Origin: Agapetus fuscipes
Lineage: Eukaryota; Arthropoda; Insecta; Trichoptera; Glossosomatidae
Reading direction: 5' to 3'
DNA: 64,000 nucleotides
Assembly (NCBI GenBank): GCA_951799405.1
Contig: OX637363.1
Span: 6,572,001-6,636,000, forward strand
The notes beneath the pieces were generated by a model that saw nothing but the letters and a program-made list of their open reading frames with translations, was not told where the DNA came from and searched no databases. How positions within the stretch are numbered: position 1 is the stretch's first letter; each line of letters opens with the position of its first letter. Shown here piece by piece: positions 10,541-21,515 of the stretch. A program made the translations under genes and the position numbers.

Positions 10541-10652
10541 AACGAAGAACTCAAGCAACACCTCTGCGGCACCCTTCCAGGGTGACATAGAACCCCAAGA
10601 CTCTCAAGAATTGGGGAGCCTCCCGCACAGGATTCCTTTAAAAAAAAAAAGA
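10541..10652 (+). repeat. B2 tail fragment
   Basis: ACACCTCTGCGGCAC, AGCCTCCCGCACAGGATTC and a terminal A run match the alternative tail of B2 elements at 28800-28890 and 39078-39180. The body upstream is hard to align. Confidence 0.55.
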
Positions 10653-10950
10653 CGCAAAAGCAAGTTAAGAAGAGTAGACGCAATTTAACCGTCTACCATT
10701 TGGCAGACACCTAACATTTCGGGATTTTCTTTCCCGCTCTACTTTTGCAGTACTTAGCACTCTGCCCCTAACATGTAAGCAACTTTTGCCTCCGGTTTCC
10801 CGGGTAGTGGGGCGGTCCGGAAAACATTGACAGCGCTTTTCCGGACGGGAAAACTTCGATCCACTCTAATAGATTTCCGCTTTTTGTTTTACTTTTAATT
10901 TTCTTGAAAAACACATCAAAAGTTTATTCTGTCGTTCTTTATTTCACTAC
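10653..10950. other. no gene seen
   Basis: Moderately GC-rich around 10780-10860, but with no motif or repeat I recognise. Confidence 0.3.
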
Positions 10951-11026
10951 ACCAGTCTTGTTCTAGTGGCTAACTCTTCAGTTTTGTAACAGAAAGCTAG
11001 TAGGTTCGATTCTCAACCAAAAAAAA
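10951..11026 (+). repeat. tRNA-like SINE head, relic
   Basis: A box TTCTAGTGGC and B box GGTTCGATTCTC, separated by about 35 bases, resemble the B-SINE head. No CCA end or paired acceptor stem is present, so this is not a functional tRNA. Confidence 0.5.
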
Positions 11027-11455
11027 ACTGGGTCCAGACTGAGAAATTGGCTCATTTTTAGAAGGTTGTGGGTTCGATTTCCGGCAATTCAAAAGGGCAG
11101 ATTTTGGGGAAAATCACTCTTTAATACTTTCCGTAAACTTAACTTTACTCAAGTTTTGCAACTCGTACTAAGGGTACTGGTAACAACGGGTTAACATTTC
11201 AGTGTTCGTACAAACAGTCGTATAATAAATGCATGGGTTTTTAAATACACGTTTCATACAGAGAAAAAATAATCAATAATTTTGCCCTGCGTCGCCATTT
11301 ACTAGTTAAGTAATACGGCTAGCAATCAAGTTTCTTATTATTCTTCCTCGGGAGTTATTCAACTTCATCTTGTGCCACTTGTATCGGAGATCGGCTATCA
11401 CCATGGCTGACCTAGGTTGTCAATATGTGTAGACCATTTTCATTAGGTCTAATCT
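11027..11455. other. no gene seen
   Basis: AT-rich unique sequence. The GGTTCGATTTCC near 11072 may be part of another SINE relic. Confidence 0.35.
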
Positions 11456-11712
11456 AATCTTTAATCTAATCTAAGTTGCAAAGATATGTTACATTGGAGA
11501 TTCACATTACATGCATTCCCACAACCAGACAGGTACAAGTTCGCGCTTGCACATGCTTCATGTGAACCTAAAACATAAAAACCAAATATCAAATGGATAT
11601 ACACCCTGCAACTCTTGCCGTTCTTCCCTGAAACAGGGGTGACATTGGCAAAGTGAACCATTTTTACAGCATGGGTGGTCAGCCGCATACCAACCTATAA
11701 GTCAAGGAACAT
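11456..11712 (-). repeat. A-repeat, A2, full length
   Basis: Runs on the minus strand from TTCCTTGACTTATAGG to the (TTAGA)n tail. A2 markers are GTATATCCATTTGATAT and TGTGAATCTCCAATGTAAC. Confidence 0.85.
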
Positions 11713-11744
11713 ACACGACAAATTACCTTGACTAATACTCGTAG

Positions 11745-12790
11745 ATTGGTACGAGGCTGACCAACCGTACAGTATAAATGGTTCCCTCTGACAATGTCTC
11801 TCCTTTTTCAGTGTTTCAGGGCAGGTCAGCAAAACTTGCAGGACGTATATGTTATTATATATATATATGAGGATAATTTATTTAATTAAAAATTAATACA
11901 GGACAAAAGAGCGCCGTTTTTGTGTATGTCACACCTCAAGGGCCCTCCTAATCATGAATGAGATATTTTAAAAAGGTGCTGTTTGAGTGCTTTCTTAAAA
12001 ATGCCAACAGATTCCGAAACCCTCACTCCGGGTGGCAGTCTGTTCCACTCTACTGGTCCCGCAAACCGGAAAGCGCGAACCCAAAATTAGTGCATATTTG
12101 ACGGCGAGGCTGCATCAACCTGACAGCTCGACACCCTGCTGACCTAAGTGTCCGCTTCCTCACACTCACCTCAACGGGGGAAAACATGTCTGCCAGATAT
12201 GATGGAGCCAAACCATTTAGGGCTTTAAATACCATCAAACACACACGGTAGACCACCCTCTCAGGAAAACGAAGCCAATGTAGTTCTTTCAACAGCGGAG
12301 TGATGTGAGAGAATTTGGACATCCCGAAGATCAGTCTTGCGGCCGCATTCAAAACAGACTGAAATCTGTTCAGTTGCTTCTTTGACTGGCCGATATAAAG
12401 TGTGGAACAATAATCAATTCGGGACATCACAAAAGCACTCACCAATGTTTTATTTTAACCACACCCGGCGGTAGACACCTCCTGATAGCCCTTATTTGGC
12501 GTAGGCCAAAAAATGAAGCGGCTATTGTTTTGTCAACCTGCTCCTCCATTGTGAGATTCCGATCCAGCATAACTCCCAAAAGTCTCACAGAGTTAGAAGG
12601 CTGGATCAAACTTCCCCCAATGGAGAGAGGTACCCCATTATCCAGGAGGTGATCGCGCCTGGATGTGGCCGACCACATAAGTTCGGTCTTGCTGGCATTG
12701 AGGATGATGTGTCTTGCTGGCAGTTATTGACTTATGCTCATTTGAGATTGGGTTTTTATGTTGTTGAAGTCCACATGCGTAATCATCCTT
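11745..12790 (+). repeat. A-repeat split by a CR1-like LINE
   Basis: The 5' part is 11745-11862 and resumes at about 12733 with CTCATTTGAGATTGGGTTTT. The interruption is the CR1-like LINE listed next. A TTATG-like word at both joins may be its target duplication. Confidence 0.55.
11863..12732 (-). pseudogene. CR1-like LINE, C-terminal RT fragment
   Basis: On the minus strand two frames cover the end of a reverse transcriptase. 12678-12439 gives NSVRLLGVMLDRNLTMEEQ; after a frameshift near 12445, 12445-12050 gives SAFVMSRIDYCSTLY, then QSVLNAAARLI and LKELHWL, and FKALNGLAPSYLADMF. This series is characteristic of CR1/L2-type LINEs. The 3' end carries the TGACATACACAAAAACGGCG tail and an (AT)n run at about 11865. 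The ORF is broken and 5' truncated. Confidence 0.8.
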
Positions 12791-13054
12791 ATACATATTA
12801 TTAGTTTACTGTGATTATGAGTAAGTTTTTTTTTTGTCTTTCCTTAAATTAAAAAAAAACAATTAAATAAATAAGGTTTTGGGTCTTTTTTTTAATTCTT
12901 TTTTAGAACACCGAGTATACATTTATTCACACGCATGCACGCAACTATGCGTGTTGTTTGGTAAACCTTTTTGACCGGCCTTGAAATAGCCACACGAATA
13001 TATGCAGGTACCCAAGAACATTAAAAATAAATATAAATAATAATTTTAATCCAT
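12791..13054. other. no gene seen
   Basis: AT-rich with A and T runs. Confidence 0.35.
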
Positions 13055-13385
13055 ATTAGTTTTTTATGTCCATGTATATATTGTTATTTTTATTCTTTGA
13101 TTTTAAAAAATGTAATTTGTCATGTATGTTCCTTGACTTATAGGTTGTTATGCGGCTGACCACCCATAATATAAAAATTGGTTCACTTTGCCAATGTCAC
13201 CCCTGTTTCAGGGAAGGACGGCAAGAGTTGCAAGGCTTATGTTCATTTGAGATTGGGTTTTTATATTGTAGGTCCACATGCGGCATGTGTTAGCGCGAAA
13301 TTATACATATCTGCTTGTGGGAATGCATTTAGTATAAATCTTAAATGATATATATCTTTGCAGCTTAGATTAGATTAGATTAGAA
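13055..13385 (+). repeat. A-repeat A1 with LINE-A 3' UTR extension
   Basis: The A1 unit (13133-13385) is preceded by about 78 bp of LINE-A 3' UTR (TATGTCCATGTATATATTGT, then TTTGTCATGTATG). The same extension precedes copies at 29800 and 48620 and follows the LINE-A ORF at 50047. It is thus a LINE-A copy truncated within the 3' UTR. Confidence 0.85.
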
Positions 13386-13493
13386 TCCATACCTGGCAAA
13401 CGAACCACGCACCTTTTGCATTTTAAACTGTTCATATCACAAAATAATATCGACAAGCGCACGGATTTATTTCAATTGTTGATTCTAGGAAGG

Positions 13494-13746
13494 AACTTGA
13501 CTTATAGGTTGGTATAAGGCTGACCACCCATACTGTAAAAAATGGTTCACTTTTGTCAATGTCTCCCCTGTTTCAGGGAGGCTCGGCAAAAATTGCAGGG
13601 TTTATGTTCATTTGAGGTTTGGATTTCAATTTGTAAGTACACATTCAGCATTTTTAAGTGCGAACTACACCTGTCTGTTTGTGGGCATGCATTTGATAAG
13701 AGTTTTGAATGTTGATATACCTTTGCAACTTAGATTATAGATTATA
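13494..13746 (+). repeat. A-repeat, A3, full length
   Basis: Starts at CTTGACTTATAGGTTGG and ends TTAGATTATAGATTATA. No LINE UTR precedes it. Confidence 0.85.
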
Positions 13747-14221
13747 TTATTGATCCAAGTCCATAAAAACAATCAAAAGGCCAACAGCATAAAAAAAATA
13801 ATGAACGCTTTTTTAAAGTTGGAAAATGGAATTGAAAAAAAACGAGAATAGTGCTGTTAAACTCTGCCAATTAGCCGAGCTAATTTTGTGAACTTTTTGC
13901 AGGAAAAATATTAATTGAAAATGGGGCGGGCGAATGCATTGTAATTTTTTAAAAGAGGAATTGCAAGCTCTACAAAAAAGTCAACTAATTTGCTAAAAGC
14001 GCTCATTAAAGGGTGGAAAAGAGGTCGTGCATTGTTAGGAGATGCATGAAGAGGGTAATGATGGTACACCTAATTTAATCATTCTTGCATACTCCAGATC
14101 AGTCAATCTCTTGCACATTCCAGACCGCCGTTCCATGTACCTTACTACTACCATCATACTAGAGCCCGATTGTTCTACACACTAACGTACATGTTCAGGC
14201 GCGCGTGGGTACGTACTTCAA
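13747..14221. other. no gene seen
   Basis: AT-rich. TCTTGCATACTCCAGAT at 14084-14100 recurs at 17996-18012 inside an LTR-like stretch, so 14080-14221 may be a related LTR fragment. Confidence 0.3.
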
Positions 14222-14834
14222 ATATATATAAGGATGATTTATTTTATTGTCTACATGATAAAAGAGCGCCGTTTTTGTGTGTGTCACACCTTAAGGGCCC
14301 TCCAAATCATGAATGAGATATTTTATAAAGGTGCCGTTTCAGTGCTCCCTTAAAAATGCCAACAGATTCCGAAACTCTCACTCCGGGTGGCAGTCTGTTC
14401 CACTCCATCGGTCCCGTAATCCGAAAGGCGCGATCCCCAAAATTAGTGCGAATTAGACGACGAGGCTGTGTCAACCTGACAGCACCACTCCCCGCTGACC
14501 TCAGAGTCCGCCCCTTCACACTCACCTCAACGGGGGAAAACATGTCTGCCAGGTATGACGGAGCCATACCGTTTAGGGCTTTAAATGCCATCAAACATAA
14601 CGGTAGACCACCCTCTCAGGAAAACGAAGACAATGTACATAGTTCTTTCAACAGCAGAGAGATTTGAGAGAATTTGGACATCCCGAAGATCAGTCTTGCG
14701 GCCGCATTCAGAACAGACTGAAATCTGTTCAGTTGCTTCTTTGACTGGCCGATATAAAGTGTGGAACAATAATCAATTCGGGACATCACAAAAGCACTCA
14801 CCAATGTTTTATTTTAACCACACCCGGCGGTAGA
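14222..14834 (-). pseudogene. CR1-like LINE, C-terminal RT fragment
   Basis: Closely related to 11863-12732. The minus strand encodes SAFVMSRIDYCSTLY at one end. An internal disruption near 14640 shifts into FKALNGMAPSYLADMF and DRAFRITGPMEWNRLPPG. The 3' end has the CR1 tail, then AAATAAATCATCCTTATAT. It is 5' truncated at a point just upstream of SAFVMSRIDY. Confidence 0.8.
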
Positions 14835-15292
14835 CAAATCCTTAGTTCATGATTATATATTTGTTCCTAGATCTTATTTAAACCAACCATTCCATTCCAC
14901 TAGATAAGCATACTTACTTGTAATATTTGAATCAACGTTTCCGACTGTGGATTTTCCAGTCGTGTGTGTTTTGATTGGCCCCAGATTCCACATACCAGAT
15001 ATTGAAGGTCGTTTGCGGGCCCTGCTAACTATCCGCTAAGTATTTATTAATCTGAGTTTAAACCATTATAAGTGGATCACTGGTATAACGGGATAGCGTC
15101 TACTGACACACATGAGTATGTGGGCGCTCATAACGACAGGGGTGGTTGAAAGCATTGACGTAAATTGAGGCTCAATTTTTGTAACTTAAAGTACCTAAGT
15201 TGCAGTTATGTTAATTGTCTTCTGTAAAGAAGAGAATAATCTTCTCAGCGTGACTACACCTACACAGAGAGTTTCCAATATTGCCTCGCAAA
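14835..15292. other. no gene seen
   Basis: Mixed sequence with no recognised element. Confidence 0.35.
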
Positions 15293-15362
15293 GTACGGTC
15301 TGTAGATCACTTGGTGGAATGCTTGTCTCCCATGCCAGAGCGCTAGAGTTCGATCCCCACCC
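15293..15362 (+). repeat. tRNA-like SINE head fragment
   Basis: TAGATCACTTGG and AGTTCGATCCCC fit tRNA A and B boxes, and TTGTCTCCCATGCC parallels the C-SINE head. It ends where the inverted-repeat element at 15370 begins. Confidence 0.5.
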
Positions 15363-15369
15363 CATGTTT

Positions 15370-15527
15370 ACAATAATAATAACTACAAAGCTAAAATTTA
15401 TTAATCGGATATTAGACAAACCGTTATAAGAGAACTTGCATTATTCTCTACGTTTCGTTAGCGACGTTGAGAGGGTGTCTCCTGACGACGCACACTGGGG
15501 CAAGAAGCCCTCAAAGTTGGCAATAAA
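15370..15527 (+). repeat. left inverted repeat of the 2-kb element
   Basis: Aligns with the complement of 17231-17384, with scattered mismatches and an indel around the middle. Contains ACGTTTCGTTAGCGACGT. Confidence 0.75.
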
Positions 15528-15706
15528 TCACAGACTCAATTAATCAATTACTTAAGTTAAATATTGCTTTGTAGAGGTGTTAGTATTACAAAATAAATAC
15601 ATATATGGTTTCTAAAGTGTTTATTTTCTTTTTTTAAATATAATAAAACGATATAAAGAATATAATATTATAATCATTTCATTGAGAAAAGCGATTATAA
15701 CAGTTA

Positions 15707-16996
15707 TTAAGTTTCATCGTCTTCCGAATGTGACAAAACATCATCGTCTTCATTGTCACTATCACCGTCATCAATGAGTTCAGATTTTAACAAATCCACT
15801 GCTTCCTTAGGAAGGTGCTGCAGTTTCTTTTTTTGTAATTTTCGCTTGCTCGTGATTACAGGGTCGGAACTAAGCAAAAATAAATTAAAGACGTCCTCAT
15901 TAGTTTTCTCACGACTACACTTCCTTGAGTAGTGCTATCGATATTTTTTGAAATCCTTATTCCAGGCTTCTTGGGCTTCCTCCGTTAATTGGCCTATAGG
16001 CAACAAAGCAGAAGAGATTATTTCAGGCCCATGTATAAAGTATTTGCGCAGTGTACGAGGCATATTGTACCAGGGGTACTGTTGAACAAAGTATCTGGCG
16101 GTGTTTTGGGCAAATTCTCTGAATTTCTCGACATCTATTTCATGTCCACTAGAAACTACTATCATTATAACATGCATCTTTTTAATTAATTCCCTGCAAT
16201 TTCATGCAACGTTTTTGAGGCCTGTGCTTTTCCTGTTGCTCTTAAACTCATTTTAGTGGCATAATTTAAAACACTTTTTTGTTTTTAGTCGCTTAGTTCG
16301 CTCAGAACTTGATTCAAAAGAAATTTTTGGGTGACACCGTTTTATCCCGGGAGTTTTAATTTCTTCTCTGATTTGAAAGGAAATTGAAGTATCCAGTCAT
16401 TCAGCATTATTTTTGCAAAACCTTTCTTCGATCCTAAATGCCTTTATCCAACGTCATTTGTATTGTGATTTAAATGTGTAATTTTTTTATTTAGACCCTT
16501 CAAATGCTCTTCCTCACATTTTGTTCGTTTCTTGATTTCTTCCTTTAAAAATATAAACTGCTCATCAATTTCACTCTTTGCAGAACTTCTTATAATATCA
16601 AGAAGCTCCTTTCTCGATATAAACATAGTGTTCGAACTCTTTCCTGAAATAAAATACAAAATAAATTAAATTGATTTGTGCGAAACACCATTATATTTTA
16701 TTTTTATACATTTATTTACTTCGAAATAACTCAAATAACAAAGAAAAGTGCAAATAAGTGCATAAAAACTAAACGATTCTAAAAAACACATACATTAATC
16801 AATATGAAAAAATAAAATTTAAGGCTTGATCTGCTTTGGAACACAACTAATAGCTTTCACGTATCTAAGAATATTTTAAAATTTTAAAGTTAAACCTTCT
16901 TTTCACTTTACACTACTTTTATAATATTACTTAAAACTTTTTTGCAACTCTAAACTTATTAAAATGTTAATACATACCTGAACTTGAAGGTTCCAT
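15707..16996 (-). pseudogene. decayed spliced gene, uncharacterised insect protein type
   Basis: On the minus strand an ATG at 16996 opens a 19-nt first exon (MEPSSS plus one base). It ends at CAG|GTATGT (exon end 16978). A TTTCAG acceptor places exon 2 at 16643, and the phase fits exactly. Exon 2 begins GKSSNTMFISRKELLDII and continues into a Lys/Glu-rich, probably coiled-coil stretch. After a stop at about 16456 the frame continues in pieces with stops and shifts. A well-preserved block lies at 16177-15935 (WYNMPRTLRKYFIHGPEIIS, then LLPIGQLTEEAQEAWNKDF). An acidic Asp/Glu-rich C-terminus ends at 15707. The original protein was roughly 400 residues. I recall similar LPIG-x3-EEA-x-EA-x-NK segments in insect proteins of unknown function. 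No function is assigned. Confidence 0.6.
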
Positions 16997-17230
16997 AGCG
17001 GCAATTTGATTTTTTTTCCAAAATACAGCTCAAACACAGCACGAAAACCGCTTAAAATCTAGTCAATAAAAATGCACGTCTCCTCTCCGCCTGTAACTAA
17101 CATCGACTGGGGAGTGGGGCGATGAGAGGCGTGGGACTAATGACCGCACTTGTTCGTTTTATTATGTAGGGGATAGTAGGGCATCGAAAAATAGTAGGAG
17201 GAAGAGTGTACATGTTATTTCATTTTTTGT

Positions 17231-17384
17231 ATTACTGCCAAATTTGAGGGCCCCTTGCCCCAGTGTGCGACGTTAGCTACGTCGCTAACGAAACGTCGAG
17301 AATGTAAGAATGTAAGTTCTCTTATAACGGTTCGTCTAATATCTTCTGATTAATAAATTTTAGCTGTGTAGTTATTATTATTGT
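17231..17384 (-). repeat. right inverted repeat of the 2-kb element
   Basis: Complement of the left repeat. It contains GTTAGC-TACGTC-GCTAAC followed by GAAACG (17273-17297), a stem-loop that resembles the ribozyme-like signature elsewhere in the window but lacks the CTGA part. Confidence 0.75.
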
Positions 17385-17800
17385 GAATATGTCAAACGAC
17401 CGTAATTCCAACCTAAGCCTAACCCCACCAAATATGTTAGCAATGTTACCCAAAATGAAATACGAAGGTGAATGAATATTTGCACTGAAAGTGAAATGGT
17501 TGGCGTATGACCGGCTCTTTTATCTGTGAAAATAAATGGATTGTGAATTTGCGGATTTTTATTTTCATTAGAGTCTGAGTAGGGAAGAACTGAAGCAGGT
17601 AAAACCACTTGCATAGCATATTGGCTATCCACACGCCCTCCTCTAATTCCATCCCTGTAACGGCTCTGGGCTACCTTAAGCTCCCAAGGGGGGAGCAAGT
17701 AGCCCTTTGTGAATATTACCCGAATCACATAAGCCCTAAGCGGTGAATCTACCCCAAACCAGCTGGCCCCACCCTACTTAAATCTATAATCTGGTGTAAA
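17385..17800. other. no gene seen
   Basis: A 116-codon minus-strand frame (17378-17728) has no recognisable domain and is not called. Confidence 0.35.
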
Positions 17801-17804
17801 GATA

Positions 17805-18125
17805 TTGTAATGATTTTACTGGGGGTCTCTTTTAATTAAACTGCAATGATTTATTTTAACAGAATTTATTTTACACGCTTTGGTTCACAATTTACAATAG
17901 TTGATAATCTCTGCGTATATTGGTTTCACGGCAAAATGCTCCGAGCGACTACTCTCTTGTGTAGTCCCTTTATATAGGTACAAAAGAGATCTTTCTTGCA
18001 TACTCCAGATTATTTGATCTCTGTTCTAGATTATACTAGACAGCTGTTCCACTATCATGATGGATTATACCAGACGGTTTTACACACATAATTGTACCTG
18101 TAGGCGTACGTAGGTACTCCAAGTT
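17805..18125 (-). mobile_element. possible LTR fragment
   Basis: On the minus strand there is a TATA-like CCTATATAAAGGGACTAC (17968-17985) near the middle and an AT-rich end. The layout resembles 21777-22320 and 24878-25080. No paired LTR, coding region or target duplication is seen. Confidence 0.3.
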
Positions 18126-18144
18126 CGTAATAATAATAATATTT

Positions 18145-18205
18145 GGATGATTTATTTGGTGAGCGCTGTTTTTGTGTGTATCACACCTCAAGAGCCCTCG
18201 TAACA
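18145..18205 (-). repeat. B-SINE tail fragment
   Basis: Only the CR1-derived 3' tail (AGGGCTCTTGAGGTGTGATA to AAATAAATCATCCAAATATT) is present. This is a severely 5'-truncated copy. Confidence 0.75.
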
Positions 18206-18835
18206 ATAAATCATCATTTAAGATTTATAATACATACCAATTTTTTTATCCTTGCATACTTATTTCATTACATCCAAATTCTCATATTTTTATACAGCAG
18301 AATTGCTGCTCCTTAGCAACGCGGTCATGTGACGTCGTAATTTTGTTGTATACAGAATTTGTTCCGAGTCCATTTAGGTTTTTATTGTGCATAAACAAAA
18401 GTTTACATTTGTTGAAAAGCAGATTTTCCAAAAACAAATTTCCCCGCGGCGCGGCAGTAGGAAACAATAATATTATGAACTGTTTTTTATTCTTTAGTAA
18501 GAAAATCCATCAGAATAAAATAAAATTAAAGTGTTGTTTTATTCCCCGTTTCTGTGAAACTTGTACAGATATATCTCTGAGCTCACATATAAAATAATCT
18601 ACACTCTCATAATCATATTTTCATATTTACACTTTCAGGTTATTTTAGTAGCTTTCCGTGCGAGAGGTTTTCATGTTAAAAGGCAGTTATGAGTCGAATA
18701 ACGTCGCATGTACACAATATTAACAGTCTATAGCTTATTGTAGATGTGTACATGGGTATGTTAAACATATACGAGTATAAGTACAGAAGAAATACATAAG
18801 TTACACTGGGCCACGTATAAAATGTATTTCATAAC
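18206..18835. other. no gene seen
   Basis: AT-rich. The open frame at 18172-18597 starts inside a SINE tail and is not called. Confidence 0.4.
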
Positions 18836-19559
18836 AATATTGATGAAAGCATGGAGGAAGTATTAAATGGAGGGGTCGTAGGTGCATGTGATTTAGTACC
18901 AATCAACATGATTCACCGTCTTTGACACCATACACTGTTTATAATGCTGCCTCGCTCACGACATATGAAATTCTTTTCTCATTTTCTATCTAAGCAACGT
19001 GTCTCTACTCCGTCTTCAATCTATTTACAAATCACCAAGGAAACACATGAAATCACTATGGTAACGGATTTGTTAGTAGTGTTGTTGCAAGTATGAAGAT
19101 ATCTGATAAATTCCGAATTCAAAAATGTTCCCACCTCATTGTGTACGGGATGATTTCCACAAGTATCTATTACCTCGAGCATAGAAGTTACATACGTGAA
19201 GAAGCAAGTACCTATATATTTGAATATCACTAGTTCTAGAAATGGCTGCACTTTCGCGAACAAAATATTTTGACAAACAAAAAATAAATTTTATCAACGT
19301 AATCATATAGAATAGTGATTAAAGTGAAATATTATTCCATGTTCTATAACACATTTACTCTCATTTGTTGGCACGTTTAGAAAATACCCAGTTTGGCATT
19401 TATATGTATTTTTTTTCCAATTAGGTACACACCTGTTCACAGTTGGAAGGTTACTGATAGAATGAATTTGGATTTTTGTATGATGAGTGGGGTAGCGCAT
19501 TGCTAATTCTCAAAGGATTGATTTCTTAGCCTATCCAGTTCTATATATCCATGGATGAA

Positions 19560-19990
19560 AGGCTAAAACTCTACAGCTCTACTGTAACTGTAACTCTGTC
19601 TGTTCTTCTCTGTAACACTGTAACTTCAAAACCTCCTCAATTTGATCACTCCATACTTTTCTCGGCTGTCCCTTTCCTCTTTTTCGTTTCACACTTTCTT
19701 TGTTTTTCTACTTTGTTAGTCTATCATCATTCATTCTTTCCACATGCCCAAACCATCTCATCACATTCTTTTGTACCTTAACTTTCACATTTTTTTTCAG
19801 TGAAAATTCTATTTTAACCCATTCATTCCTATCTATATCCTTCAGAGTTTTTCCTGTCATGCTTCTCAAATGCTTCATTTCCACCGTAGATACTTTACTC
19901 ATTTCGCTATCGTTTACTGTCCATGCTTCACTTCCATACATGCAGTTCATTGAAATGCCATAATGAGACTGTATTCTGTAAAGTTAACTC
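19560..19990 (-). pseudogene. LINE-B fragment in the loop
   Basis: Minus-strand frame 19950-19708 gives MYGSEAWTVNDSEMSKVSTV and, further on, VMRWFGHVERMNDDRLTK, close to the LINE-A/LINE-B ORF ends. The 3' end reads TACAGTTACAGTAGAGC, the LINE-B type. It is probably an insertion into the loop. Confidence 0.7.
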
Positions 19991-20002
19991 CTTCAATGTA
20001 AG

Positions 20003-20060
20003 TATAATCTAAGTTGCAAAGATATGTTGGCATTAAGGGCTCATAATTAATGCATGGATT
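20003..20060 (-). repeat. A-repeat 3' tail fragment
   Basis: Minus strand ends ATATCTTTGCAACTTAGATTATAC. Only the last 55 or so bases are present. Confidence 0.6.
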
Positions 20061-20782
20061 TACCGTTAAAATCCATGGATATATAGAACTGGATGGGGTA
20101 AGAAATCAATCCTTTGAGAATTAGAAATACGCTACCCCACTCATCACACAAAAATCCAAATTCAGTCTATCGGTAACCTTCCAACTGTGAACAGGTGTGT
20201 TACCTAATTGGAAAAAAAAACATTTAAATGCCAAACTGGGTATTTTCTAAGCGTGCCAACAAATGAGAGTAAATGTTTTATAGAACATGGAATAATATTT
20301 AACTTGAATCACTATTCTATATGATAACGTTGATAAAATTTATTTTTCGTTTGTCGAAATATTTTGTTCGCGAAAGTGACAGCCATTTCTTGAACTAGTG
20401 ATGTTCAAATATATAGGTACTTGCTGCTTCAAGTATGTAACTTCTATGCTCGCGGTAATAGATCTTGTGGAAATCATCCCGTACACAATGAGGTGGGAAC
20501 ATTTTTTAATTCGGAATTTATCAGATATCTTCATACTTGCAACAACACTACTAACAAATCCGTTACCATAGTGATTTCATGTGTTTCCTTGGTGATTTGT
20601 AAATAGATTGAAGACGGAGTAGACACGTTGCTTACATAGAAAATGAGAAAAGCATGCATATGTCGTGAGCGAGACAGCATTATAAACAGTGTATGGTGTC
20701 AAAGACGGTGAATCATGTTGATTGGTACTAAATCACATGTACGACCCCTCCATTTAATACTTCCTCCATGTTACAATCAATA

Positions 20783-20997
20783 TTTCCGTGTTTTACTTTC
20801 TGACAAATATAAAATAAGAGAAATCATAAAACTTTCGTGAATTTTCAGTACATGTCAGCCTTAGTGGTTGAAAGTTAAACTGCCGCTTTTTCTTATAAAT
20901 TCGTTCATCAAAGTAAGGAATACATAATTAAAAGAAATTCTAGAGTTTTCGTTTCCCCAGAAGTCAAAAGGTTGATTAAAAATGCTTTTTAAAGTAA
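20783..20997. other. no gene seen
   Basis: AT-rich sequence with no recognised element. Confidence 0.35.
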
Positions 20998-21078
20998 AAG
21001 ATTTCACTGCAACTCTGTCTCCATTTATCTACGGGGGGAGGGGCAGGATCTCTGTAAATTTGCCTTCTATTCTTCTTA
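20998..21078 (-). repeat. LINE-B 3' end fragment
   Basis: TGCAACTCTGTCTCCATTTA and the following GGGGCAGGATCTCTG are a diverged complement of the LINE-B end (GGCTCTGGCCACTCC, GGAGACAGAGTTACAG). Confidence 0.5.
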
Positions 21079-21099
21079 CCATCCCACAACAAATACGAA

Positions 21100-21515
21100 A
21101 TCTAATATAATCTAATCTAAGTTGCAAAATATAAGTAACATTAGAGATTCACATTATGTGCATTTTAACAATGTTTAAGGTCGCGTTTAGACATGTTGTA
21201 TGTAGACCTACAATATAAAAACCCGAATCTCAAATGAACATACACCCTGCAACTCCTGCCGACCTTCCCTGAAACAGGGGTGACATTGGCAAAGTTAACC
21301 ATTTTCTACAGCATGGGTGGTCAGCCGCATACCAACCTATAAGTCAAGGAGCATACACAACAAATTATAACATGTATGGACATCAAAAACTAACTGAAAA
21401 CAAAATTTAATTTTTATTTTAAAAACCCTTGCCGCCAACATCACAGATTAACCGCCATCTCTTTCTGTCCTTATACACTTCTTTCATTTCCTCCAGATTC
21501 ATAACCTTCTTATTT
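21100..21515 (-). pseudogene. LINE-A 3' end with A-repeat
   Basis: From the plus-strand left: a (TAATC)n tail, an A1/A2-like A-repeat, the 3' UTR, then the last ORF codons (complement of GCCGCCAACATCACAGATT). This is the same order as in LINE-A at 49704-50541, truncated at about 21515. Confidence 0.75.

Larger units (their letters stand above)
15370..17384. mobile_element. 2-kb inverted-repeat element carrying a spliced gene
   Basis: Imperfect inverted repeats of about 155 bp (15370-15527 and 17231-17384) share ACAATAATAATAACTACA, GCTAAAATTTATTAATC, ACCGTTATAAGAGAACTT and CGCACACTGGGGCAAG. They flank a minus-strand pseudogene (15707-16996) with a short first exon. The structure suggests a DNA transposon or similar mobile unit that carried its own gene. 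No known transposase motif is seen, and no target-site duplication is apparent. Confidence 0.65.
18836..20782. mobile_element. element with about 700-bp inverted repeats
   Basis: The left arm (about 18836-19552) and right arm (about 20076-20782) are inverted copies with a low percentage of mismatches and small indels. CATGGAGGAAGTATTAAATG lies at the outer side and CCATGGATATATAGAACTGG at the inner side. The loop holds a LINE-B piece and an A-repeat tail. A third copy of one arm lies at 63665-63945, so this is a dispersed family. No transposase is visible; it resembles foldback-type elements. Confidence 0.75.

Noticed and set aside
17378..17728. 116-codon minus-strand frame as a gene
   Set aside because: No recognisable domain, and it starts next to the inverted repeat of the 2-kb element; nothing beyond its length supports it.
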